Source: Anaerolineaceae bacterium UBA4799
GTDB lineage: Bacteria; Chloroflexota; Anaerolineae; Anaerolineales; Anaerolineaceae
Direction of reading: 5' to 3'
NCBI GenBank assembly: GCA_002402725.1
Contig: DHGL01000033.1
Span: 81,734 to 91,186, forward strand
DNA: 9,453 bases
Numbering within the stretch: position 1 is the stretch's first letter; every line of letters starts with the position of its first letter. Below, piece by piece: positions 1-6,538 of this stretch. Under the pieces are notes generated by a model that was given only the letters and a program-made list of their open reading frames with translations, was not told where the DNA came from and did not search any database. The translations under genes were made by a program, and so were the position numbers.

Positions 1-25
1 TCTTAAGTTCACAAATCTTAAGTTC
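1..25. repeat. 10-bp direct repeat at the stop codon of the first gene
   Basis: TCTTAAGTTC occurs at 1-10 and again at 16-25, a 15-bp period. The second copy contains the stop codon (TAA, minus strand, 18-20) of the leftward membrane-protein gene. The window edge cuts the sequence, so further copies may exist to the left. It is seen directly; its function is unknown and slippage duplication is the simplest origin. Confidence 0.6.
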
Positions 26-575
26 GCTTTTTTCCAGGCCGGCGAAGGCGCTCATATCCAAATATCAGCAACGCGACCCACGTTAAGAATCCCGAAAGAA
101 TCCTGATAGGGCTGACAGTTAACCCCAGAAACCTCCGCGAATCCAGAGTAAATTCCCGCGCCAGCAGGAGTTCTTCGCCTGCCTCTGAGGTCAGCCATAG
201 CCACAAGGTCGCCGGGTACGCGGCAGTTTTGCCTGTCCGCAGCCTCCAAATAAGTTCTACCTCGGAACCGCTTTTCATGTTAAGGCTCACCCGGCCAACT
301 GGCGCCAATTCCTCGAATCCCGCCTCCATTCTGGCTACGATACCAAGATCCTTGGTGTCACTGGTTGAACGACTCACCCCCACCCTCGCGGAAAGTCTGA
401 CCGTATCACCGCTGAATACCCTGCGCGGCACATCCAATGTAATTGACCCGGAATGACCTGAAGCCGTTGTAAATGGAACAATGGCAGCGTCTCGTATCTC
501 GAGAAACGTGGAAGCGAGAAGCAAAATCGAGCACAAAAGGAGTAATAAAGATACTTTTCGCCATGCATTGGTCAT
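18..575 (-). CDS. Hypothetical membrane-anchored extracytoplasmic protein, two TM segments
   Basis: A 185-residue protein I cannot assign to a named family. It has an N-terminal hydrophobic segment (about residues 8-25, preceded by Arg and Lys), a polar beta-rich middle of roughly 130 residues, a second hydrophobic segment (about 153-175) and a basic tail (RLRRPGKKRT). By the positive-inside rule this suggests a small extracytoplasmic domain held by two membrane segments with both ends in the cytoplasm. The middle part, with alternating hydrophobic residues and phrases such as SGDTVRLSARV and VELIWRLRTG, looks like an immunoglobulin-like or CARDB-like beta sandwich; this is inference. ATG at 575 is chosen because it opens the hydrophobic helix. 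No Shine-Dalgarno precedes it, and a TATAAT lies six bases upstream, so the transcript may be leaderless. It follows the terminator of the SHOCT/DUF4097 operon and so is probably a separate unit. Confidence 0.75.
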   Translation of the reverse strand: MTNAWRKVSLLLLLCSILLLASTFLEIRDAAIVPFTTASGHSGSITLDVPRRVFSGDTVRLSARVGVSRSTSDTKDLGIVARMEAGFEELAPVGRVSLNMKSGSEVELIWRLRTGKTAAYPATLWLWLTSEAGEELLLAREFTLDSRRFLGLTVSPIRILSGFLTWVALLIFGYERLRRPGKKRT

Positions 576-581
576 ATGGAA

Positions 582-587
582 ATTATA
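582..587 (-). promoter_or_regulatory. Putative -10 box (TATAAT) for the leftward membrane gene
   Basis: TATAAT on the minus strand ends six bases before the ATG at 575, so initiation at the usual distance would fall on or next to the start codon. The -35 position (about 605-610) reads AAAGCC, a poor match, and lies inside the preceding terminator hairpin. A leaderless mRNA is inferred from this spacing and from the absence of a ribosome binding site. Confidence 0.45.
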
Positions 588-593
588 ACCGGC

Positions 594-622
594 AAAAAAA
601 TACCGGCTTTTATCGCCGGTAT
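594..622 (-). terminator. Rho-independent terminator of the SHOCT/DUF4097 operon
   Basis: On the minus strand an 8-bp perfect stem (ATACCGGC at 622-615 with GCCGGTAT at 607-600) closes a 7-nt loop and is followed by a run of T (600-594). It lies 22 bp past the stop codon of the two-TM gene. A third GCCGGT at 593-588, just after the T-run, could also pair with the first arm. Confidence 0.85.
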
Positions 623-644
623 CATCTGCAACCGCGCTAGTGAC

Positions 645-1274
645 TCACCTGGTAATGTATATGAAAACCTGATCCCCATCCTCTTTGTCGTCAACTTCCA
701 CCTGGAAAGGTTCGCCGTGTTTGAGCACCTGGTCGATCTCAAGCAGCATCTCCTCCACACCCTTTCCTTTCACTTCAGCAGGCATGTAATGTCCTAAGTT
801 CTTGACCGCCCATGAAACCAGGCGTAACGGCAGCGGGATGCTCAATACAATTTTCTGCAACTTGCCTGCCTTACGCGTTTTTATTCGTAGGTGAAGCCAG
901 GGGGATTCCATTAGTATCCAGCCAAACACCATGATCAACACCCCTATCGTAAAAGGGATCCAGGATAACCAGAATCCCCACCCCAGCCCGGCTTTCTGAT
1001 ATCCCTGGTAGATCCAGTAAGCAGAGAACGCGGTCAATACCACCCCGCCCAGAAGGATCATGCTCCAGGCGGCTTTCCAGCAGCCAGAAACCTTTGGTGC
1101 TCCCTCTGAGCTTTCGGGTTTGTGCGGTTCCAGCGGTGGCTGCATAAATTCTGGCTCCCTGTCTACGGCACTGGCCGCGTCCAGGATGCCGATCAGGTCA
1201 GAACCTTCCGCCGGTGTTAAGGTTCCATCTTCCACCTTGCGCAGTATTTCCAGCTTTGATTCATCTGATGTCAT
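645..1274 (-). CDS. SHOCT-like domain membrane protein, second gene of DUF4097 operon
   Basis: A 209-residue protein. Residues 5-31 (LEILRKVEDGTLTPAEGSDLI) form a short two-helix module of the SHOCT-like / YvlB type. A Pro/Glu-rich linker follows (about 38-62), then two membrane segments (about 68-90 and 98-122). The soluble C-terminal tail has an amphipathic part (PLPLRLVSWAVKNLG, 147-161) and an acidic ending (VEVDDKEDGDQVFIYI) that I have the impression recurs beside SHOCT-like modules; this is recall, not a search result. ATG at 1274 is supported by AAGGA about nine bases upstream. The gene starts 12 bp after the DUF4097 gene ends, and a terminator follows, so the two are co-transcribed. 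Both proteins carry the same kind of short module at opposite ends, which suggests a membrane/cytoplasm pair. A role in envelope-stress sensing, by analogy with Bacillus LiaX/YvlB-like proteins, is inference. Confidence 0.8.
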   Translation of the reverse strand: MTSDESKLEILRKVEDGTLTPAEGSDLIGILDAASAVDREPEFMQPPLEPHKPESSEGAPKVSGCWKAAWSMILLGGVVLTAFSAYWIYQGYQKAGLGWGFWLSWIPFTIGVLIMVFGWILMESPWLHLRIKTRKAGKLQKIVLSIPLPLRLVSWAVKNLGHYMPAEVKGKGVEEMLLEIDQVLKHGEPFQVEVDDKEDGDQVFIYITR

Positions 1275-1286
1275 GGTGTTTTTTCC

Positions 1287-2489
1287 TTATTTTTCCAGCG
1301 CTGAGAGCAACTTTTCCGCTTCTTCAAGCGTGATCTTTTTTTCCTGCAGCATTTTCAAAACTATAACGCGCTCCTCATCAGTGGCTTTACTGCCCGTTTT
1401 TGGGGTAGAAACGCTTTCGCCAGGATAGGTAAAACCCACAACCTTGCCCTTTTCTCCCAGGTGAATTCCCTTGGAGTCGATGCTGATGCTCTTGCCATTT
1501 TTTTCGGGCCGCTCGACATGAATGCCGTGTTCAGAGAGCCTTACTCCCTTCTCATCTAATTTACGCATGGCTTTTTCAATTTTCAAGCGGGCTTTTTCAC
1601 TAGCCCCTGCTGCTCCCAGGTTTGCCCATTGAATTCCTTCGGTGGCGGCCGCCACGCTCTCGCGAATCTGTTTTTCTAGATCCAAACCGAAATCTTCCCA
1701 GTTTTCAAACGCGTCATCAAACCTGGTCTGAAAATCCCCATCAATATCATCATGGTCATTGATGATGATGTCGCCACCGGCTTTGACCCTGACCACGTTA
1801 CCGCCCTCACCCAACGGGATGGAAACCTGTTCCTCGTCCCATTCTCCCCTCTGCCCGCAAGCATCCAGGCGAATGGAACTTCCCTCGGCATGCAGCTCAA
1901 GTTGGGCATTGCACTCCGTGGTTACCAGTATTCTCACATCTCCGCCGGTGGTGACCGTCACCGCTGCGGGGGTGGACGAGGTAAGTTGTATCACCACATC
2001 TCCGCCCGCCACCAGGTTCAGGCTGCCGCTCACACCCTGCAAAAAGATATCTCCACCCACCGCTCGTGAAAACACCGATTCCACCTCGTTACCGATCAGG
2101 TCGCCTCCTACCCGCGCGACTTCCACAGCGCCGGCAGTGCGCTGTAAAGAAATATCCCCCCCCACCGTTTCAACCGAGGCACCGGCCATATCAGTGAGCG
2201 CCAGGTCACCCCCAACCTTACCAATGATCATCCTCTGGCTTAACCTGCTAATGTGCGCGTCTCCACCGACCTTTTCTACGGTCACTGGCTGCAGCGCAGG
2301 CAGCCGCATGTGAAGGTCGCTGGTCGCTCGAATATCCACTTTGCCTTCACTCTCGGAGAATTTGAGAGCATCACTGTGTCTTACCAAAGCCGTCATAATG
2401 GATTGATTCTCGCCGGAAATTGACAAATCATCCGAGGTCTTGATGTTCACCTTACTACCTGCCTTTACAGGCATCGATATCTGCTTCAT
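1287..2489 (-). CDS. DUF4097-family beta-helix-like protein with C-terminal SHOCT-like module
   Basis: A 400-residue protein without signal peptide or membrane segment, so probably cytoplasmic. Residues about 60-245 form a regular repeat: the tetrapeptide xGGD recurs at 74, 92, 109, 127, 144, 161, 181 and 237, mostly every 17-18 residues, as expected for successive turns of a right-handed beta-helix of the DUF4097 (YvlB/LiaX-related) type. Residues 245-320 are charged and probably helical. A short repeated piece around GIH (322-343) follows, and residues 370-400 (EERVIVLKMLQEKKITLEE and on) form a SHOCT-like helical pair. ATG at 2489 has GGAGG four to five bases upstream and a strong promoter 40-70 bp away. 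It is the first gene of a two-gene operon with a SHOCT-like membrane protein. In Firmicutes LiaX senses envelope damage; the role here is unproven. Confidence 0.85.
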   Translation of the reverse strand: MKQISMPVKAGSKVNIKTSDDLSISGENQSIMTALVRHSDALKFSESEGKVDIRATSDLHMRLPALQPVTVEKVGGDAHISRLSQRMIIGKVGGDLALTDMAGASVETVGGDISLQRTAGAVEVARVGGDLIGNEVESVFSRAVGGDIFLQGVSGSLNLVAGGDVVIQLTSSTPAAVTVTTGGDVRILVTTECNAQLELHAEGSSIRLDACGQRGEWDEEQVSIPLGEGGNVVRVKAGGDIIINDHDDIDGDFQTRFDDAFENWEDFGLDLEKQIRESVAAATEGIQWANLGAAGASEKARLKIEKAMRKLDEKGVRLSEHGIHVERPEKNGKSISIDSKGIHLGEKGKVVGFTYPGESVSTPKTGSKATDEERVIVLKMLQEKKITLEEAEKLLSALEK

Positions 2490-2528
2490 ATGGCCTCCGT
2501 TTTACCGTGCGTCCATCATATTTTTATT

Positions 2529-2557
2529 AGCATATCAATAATCTTTAATTTTGTCAA
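2529..2557 (-). promoter_or_regulatory. Sigma70-type promoter of the DUF4097/SHOCT operon
   Basis: The minus strand has TTGACA (2557-2552), a 17-bp AT-rich spacer and TATGCT (2534-2529). The -35 is a perfect consensus and the spacing is ideal. Initiation near 2522 gives a leader of about 33 nt that contains GGAGG before the ATG. Upstream, GATATAAA occurs twice (2562-2569 and 2579-2586) in the AT-rich spacer and might serve as an activator or UP-like element. Confidence 0.8.
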
Positions 2558-2596
2558 TACTGATATAAATATTAATCCGATATAAAGGGCTTTTTG

Positions 2597-2611
2597 TTCA
2601 ATAATATTGAA
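2597..2611. promoter_or_regulatory. 15-bp palindrome between divergent promoters
   Basis: TTCAATA-A-TATTGAA is a perfect 7-bp inverted repeat around one central base. It lies between the leftward DUF4097 promoter and the rightward lipoprotein promoter, where a regulator could affect both. AT-rich DNA yields such palindromes by chance fairly easily, so this is only a candidate operator. Confidence 0.3.
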
Positions 2612-2650
2612 TTCTACTTGCACTTTTCTTTATTAAGCCTGGTCGGATGT

Positions 2651-2683
2651 ACGCGCTTCACCGCATAGTGAATGGCGTATACT
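2651..2683 (+). promoter_or_regulatory. Promoter overlapping a 28-bp symmetric dyad upstream of the lipoprotein gene
   Basis: 2651-2678 reads ACGC-N2-TTCAC-N6-GTGAA-N2-GCGT, exactly symmetric about 2664/2665, with 9 of the 11 positions in each arm paired. The last T overlaps a -10-like TATACT (2678-2683). No good -35 box is visible at the usual distance, so the promoter may need an activator, or the dyad may hold a repressor. The transcript would start near 2690, leaving a leader of about 30 nt with GAGGTAA before the ATG at 2720. Confidence 0.5.
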
Positions 2684-2719
2684 CTATCGTGCAAGGATAA
2701 ATCTACAAACGAGGTAACC

Positions 2720-3142
2720 ATGAAAACCAGAAACTTTGTTATTGTAATTATGCTGCTTTTAACAATCATTTTGGCTGCCGGGTGTACACAGAAACAGAAT
2801 ATCACTTATTTGTCCGCTGAAGAGAGCGCGCAGGTTGCAGTTCATACCGATAAAGCCGCGCGGGACATCATCACCGCCATCGCGACGAACGATTACAACC
2901 TGTTCATCACCGATTTCGATGAAAAAATGCGCCAGGCGCTGACCGAAGAGCAATTTGCGGCTATAGTGAAGATGTACGGCAAAAACGGTCAGGCGGAGAG
3001 CGTCTCCTTGTTAAACATAGAAGACCGCGAAGATTTCTTCGGGGCAAATTACGGCGTCACTTACCCCAAAGCAGCCCTCACGATGCTGATCGTTGTCCCC
3101 AAATCTGACCCCACGCTTGTGAGCGGCTTGTGGTTCAAGTAG
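2720..3142 (+). CDS. DUF3887-like lipoprotein
   Basis: A 140-residue protein with a lipoprotein signal: a basic N-terminus (MKTRN), a hydrophobic core and the lipobox LAAGC with Cys22. The mature part has the pattern I associate with DUF3887: a helical section that repeats small doses of use (AARDIITAIATNDYNLF), FDEKMRQALTEEQFAAI and then a short beta section (about 89-140) ending in LWFK. DUF3887 proteins are small secreted or lipid-anchored proteins of unknown biochemical role. I chose ATG at 2720 over the in-frame ATG at 2672 because GAGGTAA lies three bases upstream, because the signal sequence starts there, and because the 16 extra residues would lie on top of the promoter dyad. It is divergent from the DUF4097 operon, which hints at shared regulation; that is inference. 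Confidence 0.82.
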   Translation: MKTRNFVIVIMLLLTIILAAGCTQKQNITYLSAEESAQVAVHTDKAARDIITAIATNDYNLFITDFDEKMRQALTEEQFAAIVKMYGKNGQAESVSLLNIEDREDFFGANYGVTYPKAALTMLIVVPKSDPTLVSGLWFK

Positions 3143-3170
3143 CGTTCAAGTAGCGTTACAGCGTTACAGG
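3133..3170. repeat. Two consecutive tandem micro-duplications at the lipoprotein stop codon
   Basis: GTTCAAGTAGC is present twice in tandem (3133-3143, 3144-3154) and is followed by GTTACAGC / GTTACAGG (3155-3162, 3163-3170). The first copy contains the end of the lipoprotein gene and its TAG. The pattern suggests replication slippage. It directly precedes the -35 box of the next gene. Confidence 0.7.
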
Positions 3171-3198
3171 TTGAAATTATCGACAAAATGTGTACAAT
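3171..3198 (+). promoter_or_regulatory. Promoter of the 54-residue membrane protein gene
   Basis: TTGAAA (3171-3176), a 16-bp spacer and TACAAT (3193-3198) make a good sigma70-type promoter. The start near 3205 leaves a leader of about 42 nt that contains AAAGGAGAG before the ATG. This makes the small gene independently expressed although it follows the lipoprotein gene by about 100 bp. Confidence 0.65.
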
Positions 3199-3246
3199 AT
3201 ATATAGGGTAATCCTCAAGGCTGGGTCTAAAAAGGAGAGTGGCAAT

Positions 3247-3411
3247 ATGAAATTAACCCCCCCAAAAACTGTAACCTGGGTCGTCGCACTGATCGTTGGT
3301 ATTCTTGGTATCATCGGCAAGCTGGGAGGTTTCTTCGGAGACTTCGCTTTCTGGCTGGTCGTGATCGGCTTCGCGATCTTGATTTTCTCTACACTGTTGA
3401 AAGATCTGTAA
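3247..3411 (+). CDS. Small two-TM membrane protein of 54 residues, unknown function
   Basis: MKLTPPKTVTWVVALIVGIL opens a short protein with two hydrophobic segments (about 9-28 and 32-50) joined by a Gly-rich turn (GKLGGFFGD), and a short charged end (LLKDL). I recognise no named family, though small proteins of this two-helix type are common near envelope-stress genes. ATG at 3247 is preferred to the upstream in-frame ATG at 3190: GGAGAG lies seven bases before it, while 3190 sits within the promoter between the -35 and -10 boxes. It has its own promoter and is followed by a hairpin and a terminator. A regulatory small membrane protein role is possible but unproven. Confidence 0.75.
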   Translation: MKLTPPKTVTWVVALIVGILGIIGKLGGFFGDFAFWLVVIGFAILIFSTLLKDL

Positions 3412-3422
3412 TTCCGCTATAA

Positions 3423-3439
3423 GCCGGGATTATCCCGGC
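3423..3439. other. GC-rich hairpin after the small membrane gene
   Basis: GCCGGGA-TTA-TCCCGGC is a perfect 7-bp stem with a 3-nt loop, beginning 11 bp past the stop codon. No T-run follows on either strand, so it is not a classical terminator. It may protect the 3' end of the mRNA or pause transcription ahead of the terminator at 3469-3508. Confidence 0.6.
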
Positions 3440-3468
3440 AAACTAGAGCCAGCGTCTGAAATTGCCTG

Positions 3469-3508
3469 ATAATCCGGCAGTCTCGTAAAGCCGGATTATT
3501 TTATTTTA
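3469..3508 (+). terminator. Rho-independent terminator of the rightward genes
   Basis: ATAATCCGGC (3469-3478) pairs perfectly with GCCGGATTAT (3490-3499) over 10 bp around an 11-nt loop, followed by TTTATTTT on the plus strand. The T-tail overlaps the TAA stop (3501-3503) of the convergent glycosyltransferase gene. On the minus strand the hairpin has no T-tail, so it is expected to work mainly rightward. Confidence 0.8.
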
Positions 3509-5045
3509 CCCGCCTATAGATGTAATAATCATCCGCCTCGCCCCATGACAACAAACGCGCCAGTGAGTCGCTCTCTGTATAGTCACCCGGTTGAAATGAA
3601 AACCTACCTGCCAGTTGATAATTTTCCAGGAACCATTCCTGTTCTTCTTCGCTCAACGTGTAACCCTGGTAAGTTTTGTACTCCTTAATGTGCTCACGTT
3701 GCACGAGCCAGTCAGGACGGAAATCCATCACAAATTCCGGCCACCAACGTACGCTATACGCATCACGATATTTCACCACCTGCGGTGTGACCAAACCGAC
3801 CTCATCGTAAGTATATAACCCCGAATAATACGGGATATAGCCGGCCGGCTCCAACAACATCGTGTCACCCGTCCTGGCGCGTTCTTTCAGCCAGGCGCCA
3901 ATTCCTCCGCGGTAAGCATATTCCTTGGTCCCCCAAACATAAGAAAAAGCCAGTTGGGCGCAGATGCCCGCAAGCATCACCAGCACGCTCCCCCAGCGCA
4001 GTGCCCGGCTCCATTTGCCATTGCCCCCTGACCAATCGACGATCAATGCCAGTGGAAATACCGCCCCGAAGATAGCGGGCGGCCAGGTGTACCACTGGTA
4101 GAGCACCCCACCGAAGGCGTACGCCGCAGGCACCAGTAAAGTCAAACTGGCTAAAGTTAAACCAATGAAGCGCGATGACTTATCGTTCCAAATACGCCTG
4201 AGGTAAAGCGCCATTCCCAACATGATTAACAATCCGAACAAAATCCCCGACTTGCCGAAAAACTCAGCTCTGAACGGAGAGAACATGCCCCCGTTGTTGC
4301 CGATAAAGACCGTGAACAGGTTATCTATGAAACTGCCGAGCGTGAACGGATGCCGCATCAGCAGCTTGGCATTGATGGATTGATGCAGCAACGTGCCAAA
4401 GTAGATGTTATTGAACAGTAACAAGCTGAACATCCCAATCGCCGTCGCGGTCAAATCGTCCCATAAAACGCGCTTTTGCCGTACACAATCCCATAAGAGA
4501 ATCAGCATGGCGTATGCGATGGCATCCGGTCGCACCCAGGGCAGTAGCGCCAGGCCCGTCAGCTTTAGCCAGTTGTTATGCTCCCTCGAGACCAGGTAAA
4601 GCAACCCGCCAATGATGAAAACCAGCAGTGAAGTTTCCATCCCCGAGTAGCTCACCAGCAATGCTTGCGGGATGACCGAAAGCAGCCCCCACAACCATAC
4701 CGCCTGGCGCTCATCTTTTAATAGCGCGTTGGCAATATACCAGCTGCCAAACAAGAACAGCAATCCGTTCACCACCTGGATAACGGGAATGAAAGCGCTA
4801 CTTCCAACCACCAGGCGCACCAGCGCCGCCAGGAACACATAAAGATGCGAGGTGGAAGCGCTGACCCGCTCCCCCGGGTTGAACCCGTAATCTCCGCTTT
4901 GCACCAGGCTTTCAGCGCAGCGCAGGCTGATGTAGGCATCCTCCTGGATGTGATGCGTGAAGTAGAAAGGCACCCGTAGGGCAAGCAGCAGCAAAAAAAG
5001 CATAGCGAACCTGATGCCGGGTCGTTGAAAAATTTGCCGTATCAA
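3501..5045 (-). CDS. GT-C fold membrane glycosyltransferase, AftB/GT39-like
   Basis: About 514 residues with some 10-11 hydrophobic segments and a soluble C-terminal part of about 120 residues. Such enzymes move a sugar from a polyprenyl-phosphate donor to an acceptor on the outer face of the membrane. Family marks are present in order: QEDAY (residues 34-38), the acidic pair after TM1 expected to be catalytic or metal-binding; NPGERVSAST (56-65); SGMET (134-138); WVRPDA (170-175). Together they resemble the arabinofuranosyltransferase AftB-like group. The start is uncertain. The frame reaches a TTG at 5126, but that overlaps the upstream gene by 85 bp. A TTG at 5045 overlaps the upstream TGA as TTGA and keeps a basic stretch (RQIFQRPGIRF) before TM1, so I prefer it; ATG at 5003 is the alternative. 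Acceptor and sugar cannot be told from sequence. It is coupled to the secreted protein gene upstream. Confidence 0.85.
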   Translation of the reverse strand: MIRQIFQRPGIRFAMLFLLLLALRVPFYFTHHIQEDAYISLRCAESLVQSGDYGFNPGERVSASTSHLYVFLAALVRLVVGSSAFIPVIQVVNGLLFLFGSWYIANALLKDERQAVWLWGLLSVIPQALLVSYSGMETSLLVFIIGGLLYLVSREHNNWLKLTGLALLPWVRPDAIAYAMLILLWDCVRQKRVLWDDLTATAIGMFSLLLFNNIYFGTLLHQSINAKLLMRHPFTLGSFIDNLFTVFIGNNGGMFSPFRAEFFGKSGILFGLLIMLGMALYLRRIWNDKSSRFIGLTLASLTLLVPAAYAFGGVLYQWYTWPPAIFGAVFPLALIVDWSGGNGKWSRALRWGSVLVMLAGICAQLAFSYVWGTKEYAYRGGIGAWLKERARTGDTMLLEPAGYIPYYSGLYTYDEVGLVTPQVVKYRDAYSVRWWPEFVMDFRPDWLVQREHIKEYKTYQGYTLSEEEQEWFLENYQLAGRFSFQPGDYTESDSLARLLSWGEADDYYIYRRVK

Positions 5046-6487
5046 ATCGAGAACCTGTCTCCCCTGGCTTGGAACAACCTCACCCCGGCTACCAGCAGCA
5101 AGGGGATGAGCAGCGCTCCTCCGCAAAGAGGTGTTCTTGCATTGCCAGTGCTATCTTCCGCGGGAACCTCGGTCTCAGCGGCCGGTGATTGGGTAGGTGA
5201 TGCTGCCAGTACCAGCGCGGAAGTTATGGTAGCCAAGGGCAGAGGCGTGGGGGTTTCAGTAACCAGCAGAGGGTCGAGCTGTGTCGAGGTGGGAACCGGG
5301 GTTGTGGTGAGCCATGGCAAATCAAAACCCTCATCCGCCTCCACGATGCCCCCTTCCAACATCCAGGTGAGCTCCAAAGCAATGTTGTTGACCACCTCGT
5401 CATCAGGCGCCTGCTGCAAGGCCAGATTAATCTCTTCCAGTGCTTTGAGCTTTAAAGGCAGCGTCGGCTCGCCCTCGTACCCCGCGTATACCGCGTAGTA
5501 CGCCAGCAGATCGGCGTAACCAGCGTGCCACTGCGCGTCTTGCGGTAAAAGGGTTGTGGCTTTTGTGTACGCTTCATCGCTCAACTGGAAGAGAGCCTCC
5601 ACCCCGGGGTCAGCCCAATATATCCAGGTTCTAAAGCCGCGCCTGCCATGGGGTGAAAAGAGCAGCGATTTGTACTGCATGCCCAGCCTGCCCCAGGCTT
5701 CACCATCTTTCGGCGCGGCAGCAACGCGTGCTCGCTCCTCCAACACCTGTGACCATACCGAAGGCGCTGCAAGCGTGATGGTGAAGTTGTCCTCCGGCTG
5801 CGGTTCAAAATCACGGTACTGCCAGGTGAGCGTTTTGCCATCCTTGACCCAGTCGGGCGTGGTGCAGTTGTATGGGTCGTCAATACAGGGCAGCAGGAAG
5901 AGCTCATCAACCTCGTAAGGAAAGGTCACGATCAGGTCCGCGCTGCCTATGGTGCCCTTCCAGCCGGCACCGGTAGAGAAGATGTACTGGAACCACACAT
6001 AAGGCATCTCGCCGGTGGCTTCCAGGGAATAAGCCATCTCGATCTTTACATCCTGCCCTACGGGAAACAACACATCGAATTCCACCCAATCCACCGCCTC
6101 TTCGAAACCGTTGGGGTCCTCACCGCTGATCTTGCGCGTGCCCACCGCTTTGTCATTGACCTTAACAGAAATATCCGTAATTGGAATCACGCCAGACCAG
6201 CCATCACCCACCGCTGCCGGGAAACGCACTGCCATGCGCTCTTCCACGCTGCCCCGATTTTTCATGTTGAACAGCGCAAGCACATCCGCCGTCCCCATGC
6301 CGTCACCGCTGCTTTCTTCGCGGATGTCCATGCGCACGGTTTCAGATTCCATGCGTACTTGCGTTTGTTCGCTGCCGGGAGCCGGGTTGAACCCCGGCGG
6401 GTATGCCGGAGGCGCCACGTCTGCGCGCGCCGGCACGCTGTTGGAAAATATGAGCAATAAGACAATAACCAGGGCAATCCAACGCAT
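5042..6487 (-). CDS. Secreted, C-terminally anchored protein with TPR-like region and Thr/Pro stalk
   Basis: A 481-residue protein. Residues 1-22 are a signal peptide (hydrophobic core 4-16, cleavage likely after PARA or nearby), followed by DVAPPAYPPG, a start I associate with DUF4424-like secreted proteins. Residues about 45-240 are beta-rich, with Cys201 and Cys208 possibly forming a disulfide. Residues about 245-380 are helical and TPR-like (RARVAAAPKDGEAWGRLGMQY, EAYTKATTLLPQDAQWHAGY, LEEINLALQQAPDDEVVNN). Residues 393-450 are a low-complexity Thr/Pro/Ser stalk. The end, PLCGGALLIPLLLVAGV then RLFQARGDR, has the pattern of a membrane anchor or sorting signal: a Cys-Gly motif, a hydrophobic helix and a basic tail. 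ATG at 6487 has AAGGAG six bases upstream. It overlaps the glycosyltransferase gene, so the enzyme might glycosylate this stalk protein; that is speculation. Confidence 0.83.
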   Translation of the reverse strand: MRWIALVIVLLLIFSNSVPARADVAPPAYPPGFNPAPGSEQTQVRMESETVRMDIREESSGDGMGTADVLALFNMKNRGSVEERMAVRFPAAVGDGWSGVIPITDISVKVNDKAVGTRKISGEDPNGFEEAVDWVEFDVLFPVGQDVKIEMAYSLEATGEMPYVWFQYIFSTGAGWKGTIGSADLIVTFPYEVDELFLLPCIDDPYNCTTPDWVKDGKTLTWQYRDFEPQPEDNFTITLAAPSVWSQVLEERARVAAAPKDGEAWGRLGMQYKSLLFSPHGRRGFRTWIYWADPGVEALFQLSDEAYTKATTLLPQDAQWHAGYADLLAYYAVYAGYEGEPTLPLKLKALEEINLALQQAPDDEVVNNIALELTWMLEGGIVEADEGFDLPWLTTTPVPTSTQLDPLLVTETPTPLPLATITSALVLAASPTQSPAAETEVPAEDSTGNARTPLCGGALLIPLLLVAGVRLFQARGDRFSI

Positions 6488-6522
6488 GAGATGCTCCTTG
6501 AACCAATCCTGCAGGTGGGTGA

Positions 6523-6528
6523 ATTATA
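6523..6528 (-). promoter_or_regulatory. Putative -10 box (TATAAT) of the stalk protein/glycosyltransferase pair
   Basis: TATAAT on the minus strand lies 35 bp upstream of the ATG at 6487, giving a leader of about 28 nt with AAGGAG. The -35 position (about 6546-6551, GGGTTA) is poor and falls inside the terminator hairpin of the phosphatase remnant. Confidence 0.45.
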
Positions 6529-6538
6529 AACAAAATTT

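Noticed and set aside
1759..2313. 184-residue plus-strand open frame rich in Pro, Ser and Thr
   Set aside because: It is the antisense of the GGD repeat codons of the DUF4097 gene; the SPPT-type repeats are its reverse complement and no ribosome binding site supports it.
5025..5498. 157-residue plus-strand open frame
   Set aside because: Antisense of the Thr/Pro stalk and anchor of the secreted protein; low-complexity shadow.
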